Positions 17,835 to 28,504 are shown, numbered from the stretch's first letter. The stretch: 64,000 nucleotides of DNA from Rossellomorea vietnamensis NBRC 101237 (GCF_001591825.1 NZ_BCVQ01000012.1:31435-95434), one strand, 5' to 3'. The notes: generated by a model not told the origin, from the letters alone. Translations and numbers: made by a program.

Positions 17835-18995
17835 TTACTTATTGAAAGACCCTGGCCGAAACACGGACACCCCTGCAATGAATAGAAGGGCCATGTAAAT
17901 GATAAACGGGTAAAATAAAAGCTGCCCGGAAAACTGCCCTTTGTGCTCACTCGAAGCAACTGCTTCGGTGTGGGTTACAGGTGTTCCCTTCACCGGTGTC
18001 AAAGTGGTTGACAGCATTTCTTCATGATCCTGGTTATAAAGAGTCAACTCCCCACTTGCGGCAAGCTTCTGAGTGATCTTCCCTTCTACAGGCTGAGTAA
18101 ATGGAATATCCCTTTTCAAATCATAAGAAGTGCCGTCCAATTGGAATACGGTCTCTTTAGGGATATAATTCCTTTCAAACTGATTCAACCCATAATCAAG
18201 CAGTTTCCTCGTATCCGAATAAATGGCCCTTTTGGACTGTGCCTTCATCGTGACGACCACGATGGAAAGTTTATCATTTTCCGCTGACGTCACCAAGGTG
18301 TGACGGGATTCGTCTATAAACCCATTCTTACCTCCCGTCACTTCAGGATAGGGGATTTCCCCCTTCACCATCTTGTGATGATTATAAAGGGTGGTATTCC
18401 ACCCTTCAGCCTTCCAGTCCAGGGAGTCTATATCAAATAACTCTCTAAATTGTTCATTCTGTAACGCGTAGCTTGTGATTTCAGCCATATCATAGGCGGT
18501 TGTATAATGATTTTTTCCATAAAGTCCATGAGGATTTTCAAAATGTGTATCCCGGACCCCCACTTCCTCCTTAAGAAAGAGATTCAATTTATCGACAAAC
18601 TTTTTTACAGATCCTTCTGTATGTTCAGCGATGGCAACGGCGGCATCATTCCCTGAGTTCACCATCAATCCTTGAAGCAGCTGCTCCATACTCAATGTTT
18701 CACCGGGAGCTAAATACACAGTGGAACCCTCGGTACGGCTTGCCTTCTTACTGATTTTCACCTGGTCACGGAGATCGCTATGCTGAATTGCATAAATCGC
18801 TGTGGCAATTTTTGTAATACTTGCAGGGTTCATTCGTTTAGTACCATTTTTAGAGTACAGGATACTTCCGGTTTTAGAATCTATTATAATAGCCGAATCA
18901 CTATAAATATGTCCTGGTTTTTTTACTCCATTTTGTTGAGCTGAAACACTTGGGGTTATGAAGCAAAGTAAGATCAGCACAATAACCTTTTTCAT
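17835..18995 (-). CDS. D-alanyl-D-alanine carboxypeptidase (penicillin-binding protein 5/6-like)
   Basis: A 386-residue S11-family DD-peptidase that trims the terminal D-Ala of peptidoglycan stem peptides. The signal peptide is 1-19 (cut after SVSA). The catalytic motifs are SITK (Ser59, Lys62), SGN (114-116) and, where KTG is usual, KNG (223-225). A C-terminal membrane helix (about 358-378) anchors it outside the cell. The start at 18995 gives a clean signal peptide with AGGTG upstream; the frame is open 11 codons further. The KTG to KNG change keeps the strand Lys and Gly, so activity is plausible but untested. Confidence 0.87.
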   Translation of the reverse strand: MKKVIVLILLCFITPSVSAQQNGVKKPGHIYSDSAIIIDSKTGSILYSKNGTKRMNPASITKIATAIYAIQHSDLRDQVKISKKASRTEGSTVYLAPGETLSMEQLLQGLMVNSGNDAAVAIAEHTEGSVKKFVDKLNLFLKEEVGVRDTHFENPHGLYGKNHYTTAYDMAEITSYALQNEQFRELFDIDSLDWKAEGWNTTLYNHHKMVKGEIPYPEVTGGKNGFIDESRHTLVTSAENDKLSIVVVTMKAQSKRAIYSDTRKLLDYGLNQFERNYIPKETVFQLDGTSYDLKRDIPFTQPVEGKITQKLAASGELTLYNQDHEEMLSTTLTPVKGTPVTHTEAVASSEHKGQFSGQLLFYPFIIYMALLFIAGVSVFRPGSFNK

Positions 18996-19254
18996 ATATT
19001 CACACACCTGTCTTGTCATTGGTCTCACTTCCCCATTCTACCAAAAAAAGATTTCCTATAATCACTCCATTAATAAATGTTAAGAAATTGAAAGAATGAT
19101 GCTAATTCCTTACATATCTCCCCGATTTTTCTTCCATCACTGATACTTTATTTCCATTTTCCCTCCGTTTCCACTAAAATGAGAGTATGAATATGAAACC
19201 TTTTACACAATGAAACGTAAGTAAGATAAGCATCTTTATTAAGGGGTAGATGAA

Positions 19255-19884
19255 ATGAACACATTTCTGCAATTTTTATTAAGGGCGGTCATCTCTTTCA
19301 GTATGGGGACCAGCAGTTTTATCGCTTACTTACTCCTCTTTGACATGGGATTTCCTCTTACACTCTTATCCGGTGTAGGTACCGGGGTACTCTTTTTCAT
19401 GGTCGTTAAGGCTCTTCAAAAAAAATGGTGGTTGAATAAAAACGGTCTTTCCGGACAGGAGTTTCGATATATAAACAGAAATTTAAAGGAAGCAAAAGAA
19501 AAGGTAAAACGGCTGCAGCGTCAGCAGTTAAGGGTAAGATCGCTTGGAGCTTTTAAGCAAATCCTTGAGATCAACCGATTAAGCCGAAGAATTTATCAAC
19601 TTGTAAGAAAAGAACCCAAGAGATTTTTTTCAGCTGAGTCCTTCTTCTTCTACCATTTAGATTCTGTCGTGGAAATCACAGAGAAGTATACGTTCCTGGC
19701 TTCCCAGCCTGGTAAAAATAAAGAAACCTTCCTGTCTCTCCAGCAAACCCGTACAACACTGGACGATTTAACAGGTTCTTTGGAAAATGATTTACATAAA
19801 GTCCTGGCTGATGACATGGATCACCTGCAATTTGAACTGAATTTCGCCAATCAGCATTTATCGAACAAAAAAGATCTCAAATAA
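19255..19884 (+). CDS. xpaC: XpaC-like membrane protein
   Basis: A 209-residue protein resembling B. subtilis XpaC (5-bromo-4-chloroindolyl phosphate hydrolysis protein family). It has two N-terminal membrane helices (about 8-28 and 32-52), then a long helical, strongly charged cytoplasmic part ([15 protein letters not shown]). The despite-its-name enzymatic role of XpaC is doubtful. The gene directly precedes a TelA/YaaN protein, the same pairing as xpaC-yaaN in B. subtilis, which is the strongest support. GGGG lies about 8 bases before the ATG. Confidence 0.8.
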   Translation: MNTFLQFLLRAVISFSMGTSSFIAYLLLFDMGFPLTLLSGVGTGVLFFMVVKALQKKWWLNKNGLSGQEFRYINRNLKEAKEKVKRLQRQQLRVRSLGAFKQILEINRLSRRIYQLVRKEPKRFFSAESFFFYHLDSVVEITEKYTFLASQPGKNKETFLSLQQTRTTLDDLTGSLENDLHKVLADDMDHLQFELNFANQHLSNKKDLK

Positions 19885-19898
19885 ATGTCGGAGGTTTT

Positions 19899-21041
19899 AT
19901 GATGGAACAACGAAATGAACAATCAGAACTGGATTTATTGCTTTCAAACCCGTTCGGGGAAGAAATGCCTGCGGTGAACGAACAAACAAAGTCTCCCCTG
20001 TTACTTGACCGTTTGCCAAAGGAACAGCAGGAAAAAGCCAAACAATTAGCAGCACAAATCGACTACAAGGACTATGAAGCCATTCTAAAATATGGAACAG
20101 CGGCTCAGACCCAACTGTCGACATTCTCACATTCGATGTTGGATCATGTGCAAAAACGGGATATCGGACCGATCGGTGACGTGTTAGGCGATTTAATGAA
20201 GAAGCTCGAGCAAATGAATCCCGATGAGCTTAATACGAAACAAAAAGGCGTATTTAAAAAGCTTTTTCGAAAAGTTTCATCCTCTTTACAGGAAGTGCTT
20301 TCTAAATACCAAAAAATCGGATCTCAGATTGATCGGATTTCAGTTAGACTCGAGCATTCGAAAAAGACCCTGCTCGACGATAACCGACTATTGGAAACCT
20401 TATATGAAAAAAATAAAGACTATTTTCAAGCCCTTAATATGTATATTGCCGCTGCAGAAATCAAACGGGAAGAAATCCAACACAATCTCCTCCCCTCTTT
20501 GCGTAAGAAAGCAGAAGAAACCGATGATGAGCTGATCTACCAGGAAGTCAATGATACCATGCAGTTCCTTGATCGATTGGATAAACGAATCCATGATTTG
20601 AAGCTGAGCAGACAAATGACGATTCAGTCCGCCCCTCAAATCCGTTTGATACAAAATACAAATCAGGCATTGGCAGAAAAAATTCAAGCTTCTGTCCTTA
20701 CAGCGATTCCTCTTTGGAAGAATCAAATCGCCATCGCTCTGACCCTTCTGAATCAACAGAAGGCTGTAGCCGCTCAAAAGCAGGTATCACGCACGACTAA
20801 CGAGCTGCTATTAAAGAATTCCGAGATGCTCAAAACAAACAGCATCGAGACCGCTAAAGAAAACGAACGGGGAATCATAGATATCGACACCCTGAAGAAA
20901 ACCCAGGAAAACCTGATCTCCACCATTGAAGAAACCTTGGCCATACAGGCGGAAGGCAGACAAAAGCGACAACAGGCCGAACAGGAAATGGTCACAATGG
21001 AAAATGATTTGAAACAAAAACTCATCGAAATCAGAAAGTAA
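19899..21041 (+). CDS. telA: TelA/YaaN-family toxic-anion resistance protein
   Basis: A 380-residue, almost entirely helical cytoplasmic protein of the TelA family, linked to tellurite, antibiotic and envelope-stress tolerance. The family blocks are visible: [23 protein letters not shown] region near 30-50, [20 protein letters not shown], the central [14 protein letters not shown], and [24 protein letters not shown] near 255-280. The start codon follows GGAGG at 19891. It is 14 bases behind xpaC, so the two are one operon. Mechanism is unknown in the family. Confidence 0.9.
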   Translation: MMEQRNEQSELDLLLSNPFGEEMPAVNEQTKSPLLLDRLPKEQQEKAKQLAAQIDYKDYEAILKYGTAAQTQLSTFSHSMLDHVQKRDIGPIGDVLGDLMKKLEQMNPDELNTKQKGVFKKLFRKVSSSLQEVLSKYQKIGSQIDRISVRLEHSKKTLLDDNRLLETLYEKNKDYFQALNMYIAAAEIKREEIQHNLLPSLRKKAEETDDELIYQEVNDTMQFLDRLDKRIHDLKLSRQMTIQSAPQIRLIQNTNQALAEKIQASVLTAIPLWKNQIAIALTLLNQQKAVAAQKQVSRTTNELLLKNSEMLKTNSIETAKENERGIIDIDTLKKTQENLISTIEETLAIQAEGRQKRQQAEQEMVTMENDLKQKLIEIRK

Positions 21042-21064
21042 CCAAATTAATAAATATGAGCACT

Positions 21065-21106
21065 GGCCATTCCTGCGAATCTATCGTGGAAATGGCCTTT
21101 CATTTT
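21065..21106 (+). terminator. Probable terminator of the xpaC-telA operon
   Basis: GGCCATT pairs with AATGGCC, with an additional CC/GG, followed by TTTCATTTT. Confidence 0.55.
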
Positions 21107-21324
21107 ATTCCGGCATTATATTCTTCGTCTTTCGATTCCTGAATCATATATCTTGCATATCTGATTTGATTATACTATCATTCTCCACATGCAAATAATT
21201 GATGCCTCAATAAATTGCACACAATTTTATTGAAACACAAGAAATAGTTCCCAAGAGTATCTGCAGTACAATACGGGAAAAGCATAAGTGTTACTATTCA
21301 TCAAAGAGAAGAGGAGTTTTTAAT

Positions 21325-22632
21325 ATGGAAAACTACCAGGAACTTATCAATAAACAGCAATCATTCTTTCGTACTGGTATTACAAAGGATACCAACTTCA
21401 GGATAGAAGCTTTGACTAAGTTAAAGGATCTTATCCAAACGCATGAACATGACATAATCAATGCTGTAAAGGAAGATTTGAATAAGCCCGAAATTGAAGC
21501 TAAGCGGGCAGAAATCGGCCTTGTCCTTGGTGAGATCGACTTCACCTTAGAGAATCTTACTGGATGGGCGTCACCTGGGGAAGTTCAAACACCTGATACA
21601 CATTCAGGGGCAAAGAGCTTTATTTATCCAGAGCCCTATGGATCGATCCTTGTCATCGCTCCATGGAACTATCCATTCCAACTTGCCGTGGCACCCCTTG
21701 TTGGAGCGATCGCTGCCGGCAATACCGCTGTCCTGAAACCATCGGAATTGACCCCGAACACTTCAAGACTGCTTGCAGGCATGATCAATGATCACTTCCA
21801 GGAAGAGTATCTCCATGTCGTCGAAGGAGAAGTTGAAACAAGCACTGCATTGCTCCAGGAAAATTTCGATTACATTTTCTTCACAGGAAGTACGGGTGTC
21901 GGGAGAATCGTGGCTGAAGCTGCAGCCAAGCATTTAACACCCGTGACGCTGGAACTTGGAGGTAAAAGTCCTACAATTGTACATTCAGATGCGGACATTG
22001 ATGAAGCGGCGAAACGAATTGCAAGAGGGAAATTTGCGAATGCGGGTCAAACATGTGTCGCTCCGGATTATGTTCTCGTCGATCCTGCAGTAAAAAACGA
22101 GCTGTTGGAAAAACTGAAAGGAGCCATCCATGCCAGTTACGGGGACGATATCATTCATAACCCAGACTTTGGCCACATTGTTAGCACAAGGCATTTTGAT
22201 CGCCTGCAAAGCTTTCTGGACAATGGGAGCATTGTTACCGGTGGAGCCTCAGACCGTGAAAATCTCGTCATTGAACCGACGATTCTTGATTCGATTTCAT
22301 GGGAAGATCCGATCATGCAGGATGAAATTTTCGGACCGATCCTCCCGATCATTGAATATGAAGACACTTCTGAAGTGATTGATCAAATTGTGAAGCGTCC
22401 GAAGCCGTTGGCACTTTATCTTTTCTCTGAAAATGAAACCCTTCAGGATGAAATATTGACCAATATCTCATTTGGAGGCGGCGCAATCAATGATACAATC
22501 AACCACATGACATCTCACTATCTTCCTTTTGGTGGGGTTGGCGCCAGCGGAATGGGTGCGTATCATGGTAAAGCAAGTTTCGATACATTCTCACATTTCA
22601 AGAGCATCTTGAAACGTGAGAATCTTAAATGA
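21325..22632 (+). CDS. Class 3-type aldehyde dehydrogenase
   Basis: A 435-residue NAD(P)+-dependent aldehyde dehydrogenase, similar in length and layout to YwdH and class 3 ALDHs that oxidise medium- or long-chain aldehydes. The nucleotide-binding block APWNYPFQL is at 112-120, the GSTGVG loop at 188-193, general base Glu210 in LELGGKSP, and catalytic Cys244 in NAGQTC. The C-terminal FGGVGASGMGAYHGK block is present. RBS GAGGAG precedes the ATG. It is monocistronic and closed by a 20-bp terminator stem. Substrate range is inferred from family only. Confidence 0.9.
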   Translation: MENYQELINKQQSFFRTGITKDTNFRIEALTKLKDLIQTHEHDIINAVKEDLNKPEIEAKRAEIGLVLGEIDFTLENLTGWASPGEVQTPDTHSGAKSFIYPEPYGSILVIAPWNYPFQLAVAPLVGAIAAGNTAVLKPSELTPNTSRLLAGMINDHFQEEYLHVVEGEVETSTALLQENFDYIFFTGSTGVGRIVAEAAAKHLTPVTLELGGKSPTIVHSDADIDEAAKRIARGKFANAGQTCVAPDYVLVDPAVKNELLEKLKGAIHASYGDDIIHNPDFGHIVSTRHFDRLQSFLDNGSIVTGGASDRENLVIEPTILDSISWEDPIMQDEIFGPILPIIEYEDTSEVIDQIVKRPKPLALYLFSENETLQDEILTNISFGGGAINDTINHMTSHYLPFGGVGASGMGAYHGKASFDTFSHFKSILKRENLK

Positions 22633-22698
22633 TCATGTTACCTTTATGATTTTGATTCATTTTGGTAAGACTGGAGATTTATTCTTTCGATAGCAATA

Positions 22699-22742
22699 AA
22701 GGGACCATGGGCTCTTCAAAGATGAAGAGCCCATGGTCCCTT
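22699..22742. terminator. Bidirectional terminator (ALDH / antiporter)
   Basis: A perfect 20-bp stem with an AAGA loop lies between two convergent genes. Its length is unusual, but the position is that of a terminator. Confidence 0.8.
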
Positions 22743-22783
22743 ACTACTTATGCCGGGAAATCCTTTTATCGACGTAATTTGAT

Positions 22784-24358
22784 TTATTTCTCCTCGTTAT
22801 GCACGATGCTGTCCGTAATACTGTCATATTCATTCTCCGCAATGGCACTACTGATGATTTCTTCTTTTTCTAGCTTTGCAACCGCCTCATATTCTGCATA
22901 CATGGCGTGTTTTCTAAGTGTAGAGAGCTGTTTTTCTTTAAGGACCGGGTTGCGTTCAAATAAGTCATCCAATTGTGCTTTCAGCATATCGATTCTTTTT
23001 TCGTATGTATCAATGAGCTCCTTCGAAATTGGGTCAGTGATATAGAGCTTTTGTTTCACACGATGAATCTCTGATATCGCCATTTCATAACGATGAAGCT
23101 GACTAAGTAATTTCTCGAATTCCTCATTTCCTTCCTCTTTAGGCTTAATGCCCAATACATTGATTAACGGTTTGATGGTAAGTCCCTGGACTACCAGGCT
23201 GAATAAGACAACACTAAAGCCAAGGATCAACACGTCCTCCCTGCCTGGGAAGTCCCGTGGCAGACTCAGTACAAGAGCAATCGAGAGAGATCCTTTCAAT
23301 CCTCCCCAATTCAATATGTGCTTCCACATATGCGGGAAGTTCCCGATAAGGGACAAGCTTGTATAAACGGCTATACTCCTTGCCACTAATACGACAAGTA
23401 TGGCTGCGAATATGTATGGCCATTTCTCAAGGAGGTCGATCCTTGTTATCTCAAGACCGACCATTAGGAAAACCAAAGAATTCGCAAGTAATGCTGCCAC
23501 ATCCCAAAAACTGTTGATATTCAACTTGGTAGTGGGACTCATTCCGATCTTCCCGCCGAAATTCCCAAAAATCAGTGCTGCAATGACCACGGCGATGACT
23601 CCTGAAGCATGAACACTTTCCGCAAGAAGGAAAGAACCGTAAAATAGGATGACACTAAAAATGATTTCAAGTGGATAATCATCGTAGTACTTCGTTAAAA
23701 TCGAAAAGGCATACCCCAGGGAACCACCGATGATCAGTCCCAATGAGACCACTCTGATGAACTCCCACAAACCGCTCCCAAGGCCCGCCCATCCAGCATC
23801 GATATATGAAACAAGATAAAAGGCGGAAATATTGAATAACACAACAGCTAAACCATCATTGAATAAGCTTTCGCCTTCAATCACAACGGCCAATCGCTTC
23901 TTAACGCCCACACTCTTGAAAATGCTTAATACACTGACAGGATCCGTTGCACTCATCAGGGCACCAAAAACAAAAGCTGCCTGAATAGAGAAATCAAAGA
24001 AATAATACGCTGAAAAACCGACGATTAAAAATGAAATCAACGTTCCACCGAAAGCCAAAGCGATGATCGGTTCTTTATTGGCCCTTAGATGGGAATAGGG
24101 TAGCTTCAATGCCGCTTCTCCCAAAAGAGCTGGTAAAAACAAGGTGATAATGACGAAATTAAAAACTTCACCTTCTGTAATGAAAGCCTTAAGCGGCTCC
24201 AATACAGGTATATTGAATAACCCGATCAACGCTCCAACGATCACGAGGGCAATCGGATAGGGTTGCTTGAATTTCTTAGAAATCGCCGTTATACCGGCTG
24301 CAATCATAACTAATATAAGACCGAGTTCGAAAATATGATGCATATCCAGCTCTTCCAT
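22784..24358 (-). CDS. CPA1-family Na+(K+)/H+ antiporter
   Basis: A 524-residue cation/proton antiporter of the CPA1 (NhaP/NhaK) family. About twelve membrane helices run from 10 to 400. The ion-binding signature ATDPVSVLS and the EGESLFNDG block are intact. The cytoplasmic C-terminal tail (about 405-524) is rich in charged helices and probably regulates transport. RBS GGAGGAGG precedes the ATG. It is likely used for sodium and pH homeostasis together with the osmotic genes elsewhere in the window. Whether Na+ or K+ is preferred cannot be read from sequence. Confidence 0.9.
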   Translation of the reverse strand: MEELDMHHIFELGLILVMIAAGITAISKKFKQPYPIALVIVGALIGLFNIPVLEPLKAFITEGEVFNFVIITLFLPALLGEAALKLPYSHLRANKEPIIALAFGGTLISFLIVGFSAYYFFDFSIQAAFVFGALMSATDPVSVLSIFKSVGVKKRLAVVIEGESLFNDGLAVVLFNISAFYLVSYIDAGWAGLGSGLWEFIRVVSLGLIIGGSLGYAFSILTKYYDDYPLEIIFSVILFYGSFLLAESVHASGVIAVVIAALIFGNFGGKIGMSPTTKLNINSFWDVAALLANSLVFLMVGLEITRIDLLEKWPYIFAAILVVLVARSIAVYTSLSLIGNFPHMWKHILNWGGLKGSLSIALVLSLPRDFPGREDVLILGFSVVLFSLVVQGLTIKPLINVLGIKPKEEGNEEFEKLLSQLHRYEMAISEIHRVKQKLYITDPISKELIDTYEKRIDMLKAQLDDLFERNPVLKEKQLSTLRKHAMYAEYEAVAKLEKEEIISSAIAENEYDSITDSIVHNEEK

Positions 24359-24518
24359 AAATGTCTCCTCCTCCCTTGTACACTATTATCATTTCCCTAT
24401 CTTGTTTATTTACTAACCTACCCAAGACTTATCTTCCTTTAGTATACAGAAATTTCCTTGGATATTAAAATCCATATCCATACCATACATTGAAAAAGGA
24501 TAACAAGGAAACGCAAAA

Positions 24519-24557
24519 AAAATGACGACTACAGCGTAACCTGGTAGTCGTCATTTT
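24519..24557 (-). terminator. Intrinsic terminator of the MoxR/VWA operon
   Basis: A perfect 14-bp stem AAAATGACGACTAC with its complement is followed by T residues on the minus strand. Confidence 0.8.
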
Positions 24558-24562
24558 ATCAT

Positions 24563-26482
24563 TTAAATACTCTTATATAGGAGCTTTCTGAGTAAAGGAA
24601 ATAATACTTCCGGGAGTTCTTCCACATCTGATACAAGGATGCTGTAATTCCCATAAATATTTTGGATGGTTTTTCTTTGGGATTCATCGATTTCACCGTT
24701 TGATAAAAAGACGTTGATGACTTCGATTCCCTTTTTCCTTGCATCCAGAACGGCTTCGTGTGTATCGACAATTCCATTTTGTTCGTACTCCATGGCTGCA
24801 GGCTCACCATCTGAGAAAACAAGAAGGAATTTTTGTTTTTCATTCCGCATCAGAATTCTTTCTGTCATCAAACGAATCGCAAAACCATCCCGATTGTCCT
24901 CTTCCGGCTGGAGCTGCATGATTTCAGAACCACTGCCTGGTTTCAGTGAAGTATAGAAATTCAACACAGGATTTAAGTAATTCGGCTGGCTGGTCTTGGA
25001 CGCACGATTCGTGTCTTCCCAGAAGCCGACGACTTCATGTGGGACCCTGACAGATTTTAACGATTCATGAAACAACGTGATACCGAGCTTCGTCTGATCC
25101 ATTTTGTCATACATGGAGCCTGAACAATCGACTAATAGAGAAAACACTGCGTCTATCTCTGAGGAAGGATTCTGCTTTTTGTAAAAAAGTCTTGGATTAT
25201 CATCTGTTATGAACCGTAATAACTTGTTATTCAATCTGCCGAAATGCAGATCGCTGCGCGGTTGTATACGCTTATGCTCCAATGTTTTCTCAATCATCTT
25301 CTGAAGCTTTTTTTGAAATGGAGCAATCATCGCTTTGTTCTGACTATACACTAGCTTTTCTTCAGAAGTGGGAACAGACGGGGTCAGGAAGTGAGGTACT
25401 GCGAAGCGATTGTCCTTCCCATACTCACTTTCTCCCCCTCCTGACTCTTCCCTCTCCTGCTCCTCGGCTTTTACATTATGATACTGCTCCCGTTCTGTCT
25501 CCTGCATAGAGCCTTGAACCATTGCCAACGCCTGATCAGCATCATCCCCTTCACGTAAACCTTCTCCCATGAGGTCGGATTGCGAACCTTGATCCAGATC
25601 GAACTGAAGGAATGATTCACCTTTGTCACTTGTTTCCCTGTGCCATGTACGGAATTCTTCATCCATGATCTCTTCTTCCCCTGTGCTTTCTTCTTCCAAT
25701 ACATCATGATTCTCCAGGGGGTCTTTCCTTTTTAGATCGTCAAAGGTTTCACCGGACATTTCTTCTATCTCATAGACGTCTTCAGGCAAATGGAAGTATT
25801 CATTCAACATATCTTTTTGAACAATTTCATCCACAACCTCAACAATCTCCAAAGCTACCCTCACAACGTCCTTCGTCTGACGGGTCTCATAAAATCGGGT
25901 AATCTGCCCATGTATAAACGGCATGGCCAGGTCAATATCGTCATTTATCTTGACCGGTTGTTCCAACGGGGATTGGGCGTGAAGAAGAAGGTAAACCGAA
26001 TTGAACAGAGCATCTGTAAACACGCTTTTCGTCAAATTCACTTTAAGCTGGGCTTCAAAGTGCTGACGGTATAATGTTCTTCTCGTGTCAAATGATCTTT
26101 TGGTGCCCGGCCGTTTGGATTTGCAAATTTCCTCTAATCGTATTTCTTCCCCTATGACAAATAATTGCTTTGCAAAACGTGGAACCGAAGTATTTTTTAC
26201 TTTTGCAATATAATTTATCACATCTTCTTTCACCGTTTCATGGAGGTTACCGATGGTCCTCAAGTAGATATCACTTTTCAACCCATGGACTTCATCATCT
26301 CTTTTTCGATGATCCCAGAAATGACTGACATAGACCGTTTCCTCTTTATAGTCCAAATAAGAAAACGGACCATACTTCAGGTTCATATCCCCATTTTTTG
26401 ACAGTGTTTTTGTAAGATCCGCCATTTCCATCACTAAAAATGAATCAATATTTTCATCATTAAATTGAATAAATCGATGCAT
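24563..26482 (-). CDS. VWA-domain protein partner of MoxR (YojO/NorD-CobT-like)
   Basis: A 639-residue cytoplasmic protein with a C-terminal von Willebrand A domain. The MIDAS motif is VDCSGSM near residue 445, and FSDGEPA is the later metal-site loop. Residues about 235-370 are a strongly acidic, low-complexity region (Glu/Asp/Gly), as in CobT and NorD. With the upstream MoxR ATPase it forms the chaperone-like pair seen as yojN-yojO in B. subtilis, thought to remodel or metallate a target. I start it at 26482, where GAGGGA overlaps the stop of the upstream gene. The target protein is unknown. Confidence 0.85.
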   Translation of the reverse strand: MHRFIQFNDENIDSFLVMEMADLTKTLSKNGDMNLKYGPFSYLDYKEETVYVSHFWDHRKRDDEVHGLKSDIYLRTIGNLHETVKEDVINYIAKVKNTSVPRFAKQLFVIGEEIRLEEICKSKRPGTKRSFDTRRTLYRQHFEAQLKVNLTKSVFTDALFNSVYLLLHAQSPLEQPVKINDDIDLAMPFIHGQITRFYETRQTKDVVRVALEIVEVVDEIVQKDMLNEYFHLPEDVYEIEEMSGETFDDLKRKDPLENHDVLEEESTGEEEIMDEEFRTWHRETSDKGESFLQFDLDQGSQSDLMGEGLREGDDADQALAMVQGSMQETEREQYHNVKAEEQEREESGGGESEYGKDNRFAVPHFLTPSVPTSEEKLVYSQNKAMIAPFQKKLQKMIEKTLEHKRIQPRSDLHFGRLNNKLLRFITDDNPRLFYKKQNPSSEIDAVFSLLVDCSGSMYDKMDQTKLGITLFHESLKSVRVPHEVVGFWEDTNRASKTSQPNYLNPVLNFYTSLKPGSGSEIMQLQPEEDNRDGFAIRLMTERILMRNEKQKFLLVFSDGEPAAMEYEQNGIVDTHEAVLDARKKGIEVINVFLSNGEIDESQRKTIQNIYGNYSILVSDVEELPEVLFPLLRKLLYKSI

Positions 26483-26492
26483 TACAAATCCC

Positions 26493-27374
26493 TCATTCAA
26501 ATAAGGTTTCTGCTATATTCAGAATAGCCGCTTTCTCACGTTCATCTTCAAGCTTATCGACAATTCCCCTCTGTATCGCACGCTTGGCAGGGAGATACAA
26601 AGCCAAGTCACAGGCATCAAGGAGAGCACGGATCGATGCTGCTTCCTCTGAAATTTGTCCATTTTTCACCTGGATCAATAAATCAGAAGACAAATCTACA
26701 AATTGGCCGATGAGCTTGTCATCCGTAAGCTTACTTTGACTTTCAATGACACTCTTCAGCGTTTCTCCTTCAATATAAGGTACGTCTATGACGACAAAGC
26801 GATTTTTAAGGGCCTCATTTAACGGAACCGTACCTACATACCCTTCATTGATAGCGGCTACAACCCCGAATGAGGGGGCCGCTTTCACGACTTCACCTGT
26901 AAATGGGTTTGTAATACTTCTTCTATAATCCAACACACCGTTTAAAATCGGCAATGTTTCAGGTTTAGCCATATTGATTTCGTCGATATAGAGCAGGTGA
27001 CCATTTTTCATTGCTTGAATCACAGGTCCTTCAATGAAATCGATGGTATTTTTCCCATCCCTTTCGCTGATCGTTTTATATCCTAATAATGCTTCTGCAT
27101 CGAGATCAACAGAGCAGTTGATACTGTGCATCGGCTGAGAAAAAATCGATGATAATGTATCGGAAAGCTTTGTTTTTCCAGACCCCGTAGGTCCTTTTAG
27201 GAGAAGGTTTTTCCCCAGGGAAAGGGAGATGATGCTGTCCTCGATGATGTAATCTTCACTTGCCGTATATCCCCCTTCCCCGATCAATGAGTGGTTCTCA
27301 GTACCAGCGAATGCTTGTTTTCTTTCATTTATTATACGAGTGACCGATTCCGGTAGTTCTCTTTCCAAATTCAT
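26493..27374 (-). CDS. MoxR-family AAA+ ATPase (YojN-like)
   Basis: A 293-residue AAA+ ATPase of the MoxR/NorQ branch. Walker A is GPTGSGKT (61-68) and Walker B is [14 protein letters not shown], with the family insert after it and a sensor 1 region at GVVAAINEG. It acts with the VWA protein encoded 10 bases downstream. The start at 27374 is chosen because GGA lies at suitable distance and the family N-terminus begins there; 8 additional codons are open. The pair is co-transcribed and closed by the terminator at 24519. Confidence 0.88.
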   Translation of the reverse strand: MNLERELPESVTRIINERKQAFAGTENHSLIGEGGYTASEDYIIEDSIISLSLGKNLLLKGPTGSGKTKLSDTLSSIFSQPMHSINCSVDLDAEALLGYKTISERDGKNTIDFIEGPVIQAMKNGHLLYIDEINMAKPETLPILNGVLDYRRSITNPFTGEVVKAAPSFGVVAAINEGYVGTVPLNEALKNRFVVIDVPYIEGETLKSVIESQSKLTDDKLIGQFVDLSSDLLIQVKNGQISEEAASIRALLDACDLALYLPAKRAIQRGIVDKLEDEREKAAILNIAETLFE

Positions 27375-27472
27375 GCTTTGACATCCTTTCCAATTCACAT
27401 ATTAGTCATTCTACATGTAATAGCGCTTACACTGCAAAGGGTCTGCACACATTTATTATTCCGGCAGATCAA

Positions 27473-27499
27473 GAAAAAAACACCCTTTGCCGGGTGTGA
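27473..27499 (-). terminator. Intrinsic terminator of the GNAT gene
   Basis: An ACACCC/GGGTGT stem with a 6-nt loop is followed by seven T on the minus strand. Confidence 0.75.
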
Positions 27500-27506
27500 T
27501 AACCTT

Positions 27507-28412
27507 TTATATGTTCAAATCATATCTGGTGAATCCCCTATAGACATACATACCGGCTTTTTGATAGACGATTGTGGCATCGGTGTAGCTGTCGCTGTCT
27601 ACGGATAGGGCTGCTGTTTTCATCCCGCGTTCTTTCAGCTTGTGGAATGCGTAATGAAGTAAATGATGGGCAAGTCCCCTGCGACGCACGTTTCTCTGTA
27701 TACCCAAATGAGTGATTTCCCCCATCCTGGTCTCTTCATTGACAGTACAAAGGATAAATCCTATGAGATGGTCTCCTTCTTTCAATAGGTACCAAAGAGT
27801 AGGATCGAATGTTGGGCGAAGGAAACGCTTCTTGAATTCTTCCAATTCAGTCGGGTGATAATCAAAATGGTCCGAAAAAACCTCTTCGAAGAGTTCATGA
27901 AGACAATGAGTTTCAGTATCGGGATTGAAACTTGTTATCTGATAAGAGGAAGGAATGGAGATATACGTTAAATCTTCAAGATCCTTTTTCATCTGAAACC
28001 AGAAGCGGGTTGCAGTAAACCCACATTGTTCGAGAGTCTTTTTCTCTACTTCAAGGTTGGCAGATAAGATGATCGTTTTGTTTTCACCTTTCATCATTTG
28101 TCGGGTTTTAGCGGATGATACTAATTCTTTTACCATTTCCTTTATATAATGATCCATATGTTCATTTGGTTTAGCAAGAATTAAAGAGGGCAGGCGATGA
28201 TCTTTTTCAGTCAATATGGAGAGGGCAGCCAATTTACCATTATGCCAAAGACCTATCCGATCCGTTTCTGGAACCGATTCCACCATCTCATGTATTTCTT
28301 CTTCGCTGGTTTGCCTTTCTCCAAATGCCTTCCGTTCATAGTTCATAAATAATTCTTTCAGTGATGACATGTCCTCTAGAGTAACCATCCGTTTACTAAA
28401 AGATTTCTTCAT
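27507..28412 (-). CDS. GNAT-family N-acetyltransferase
   Basis: A 301-residue two-part protein. The C-terminal half (about 155-300) is a GNAT domain with acetyl-CoA loop RNVRRRGLAHHLL and the closing YQKAGMYVYRGFTRY strand. The N-terminal half (about 10-145) looks like a second, degenerate GNAT-like domain (LWHNGKLAALSIL). The start at 28412 has GGGGAG 8 bases upstream. The acceptor substrate is unknown. It is monocistronic with a terminator, upstream of but not coupled to the MoxR operon. Confidence 0.8.
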   Translation of the reverse strand: MKKSFSKRMVTLEDMSSLKELFMNYERKAFGERQTSEEEIHEMVESVPETDRIGLWHNGKLAALSILTEKDHRLPSLILAKPNEHMDHYIKEMVKELVSSAKTRQMMKGENKTIILSANLEVEKKTLEQCGFTATRFWFQMKKDLEDLTYISIPSSYQITSFNPDTETHCLHELFEEVFSDHFDYHPTELEEFKKRFLRPTFDPTLWYLLKEGDHLIGFILCTVNEETRMGEITHLGIQRNVRRRGLAHHLLHYAFHKLKERGMKTAALSVDSDSYTDATIVYQKAGMYVYRGFTRYDLNI

Positions 28413-28504
28413 TTCTCGTCTCCCCATCCATCCCGATTTTCAAGCACTTTGAACAATGCAATATTAATATGAAGTTCATGAATATTTCTTTCGTTAAGTT
28501 AACA

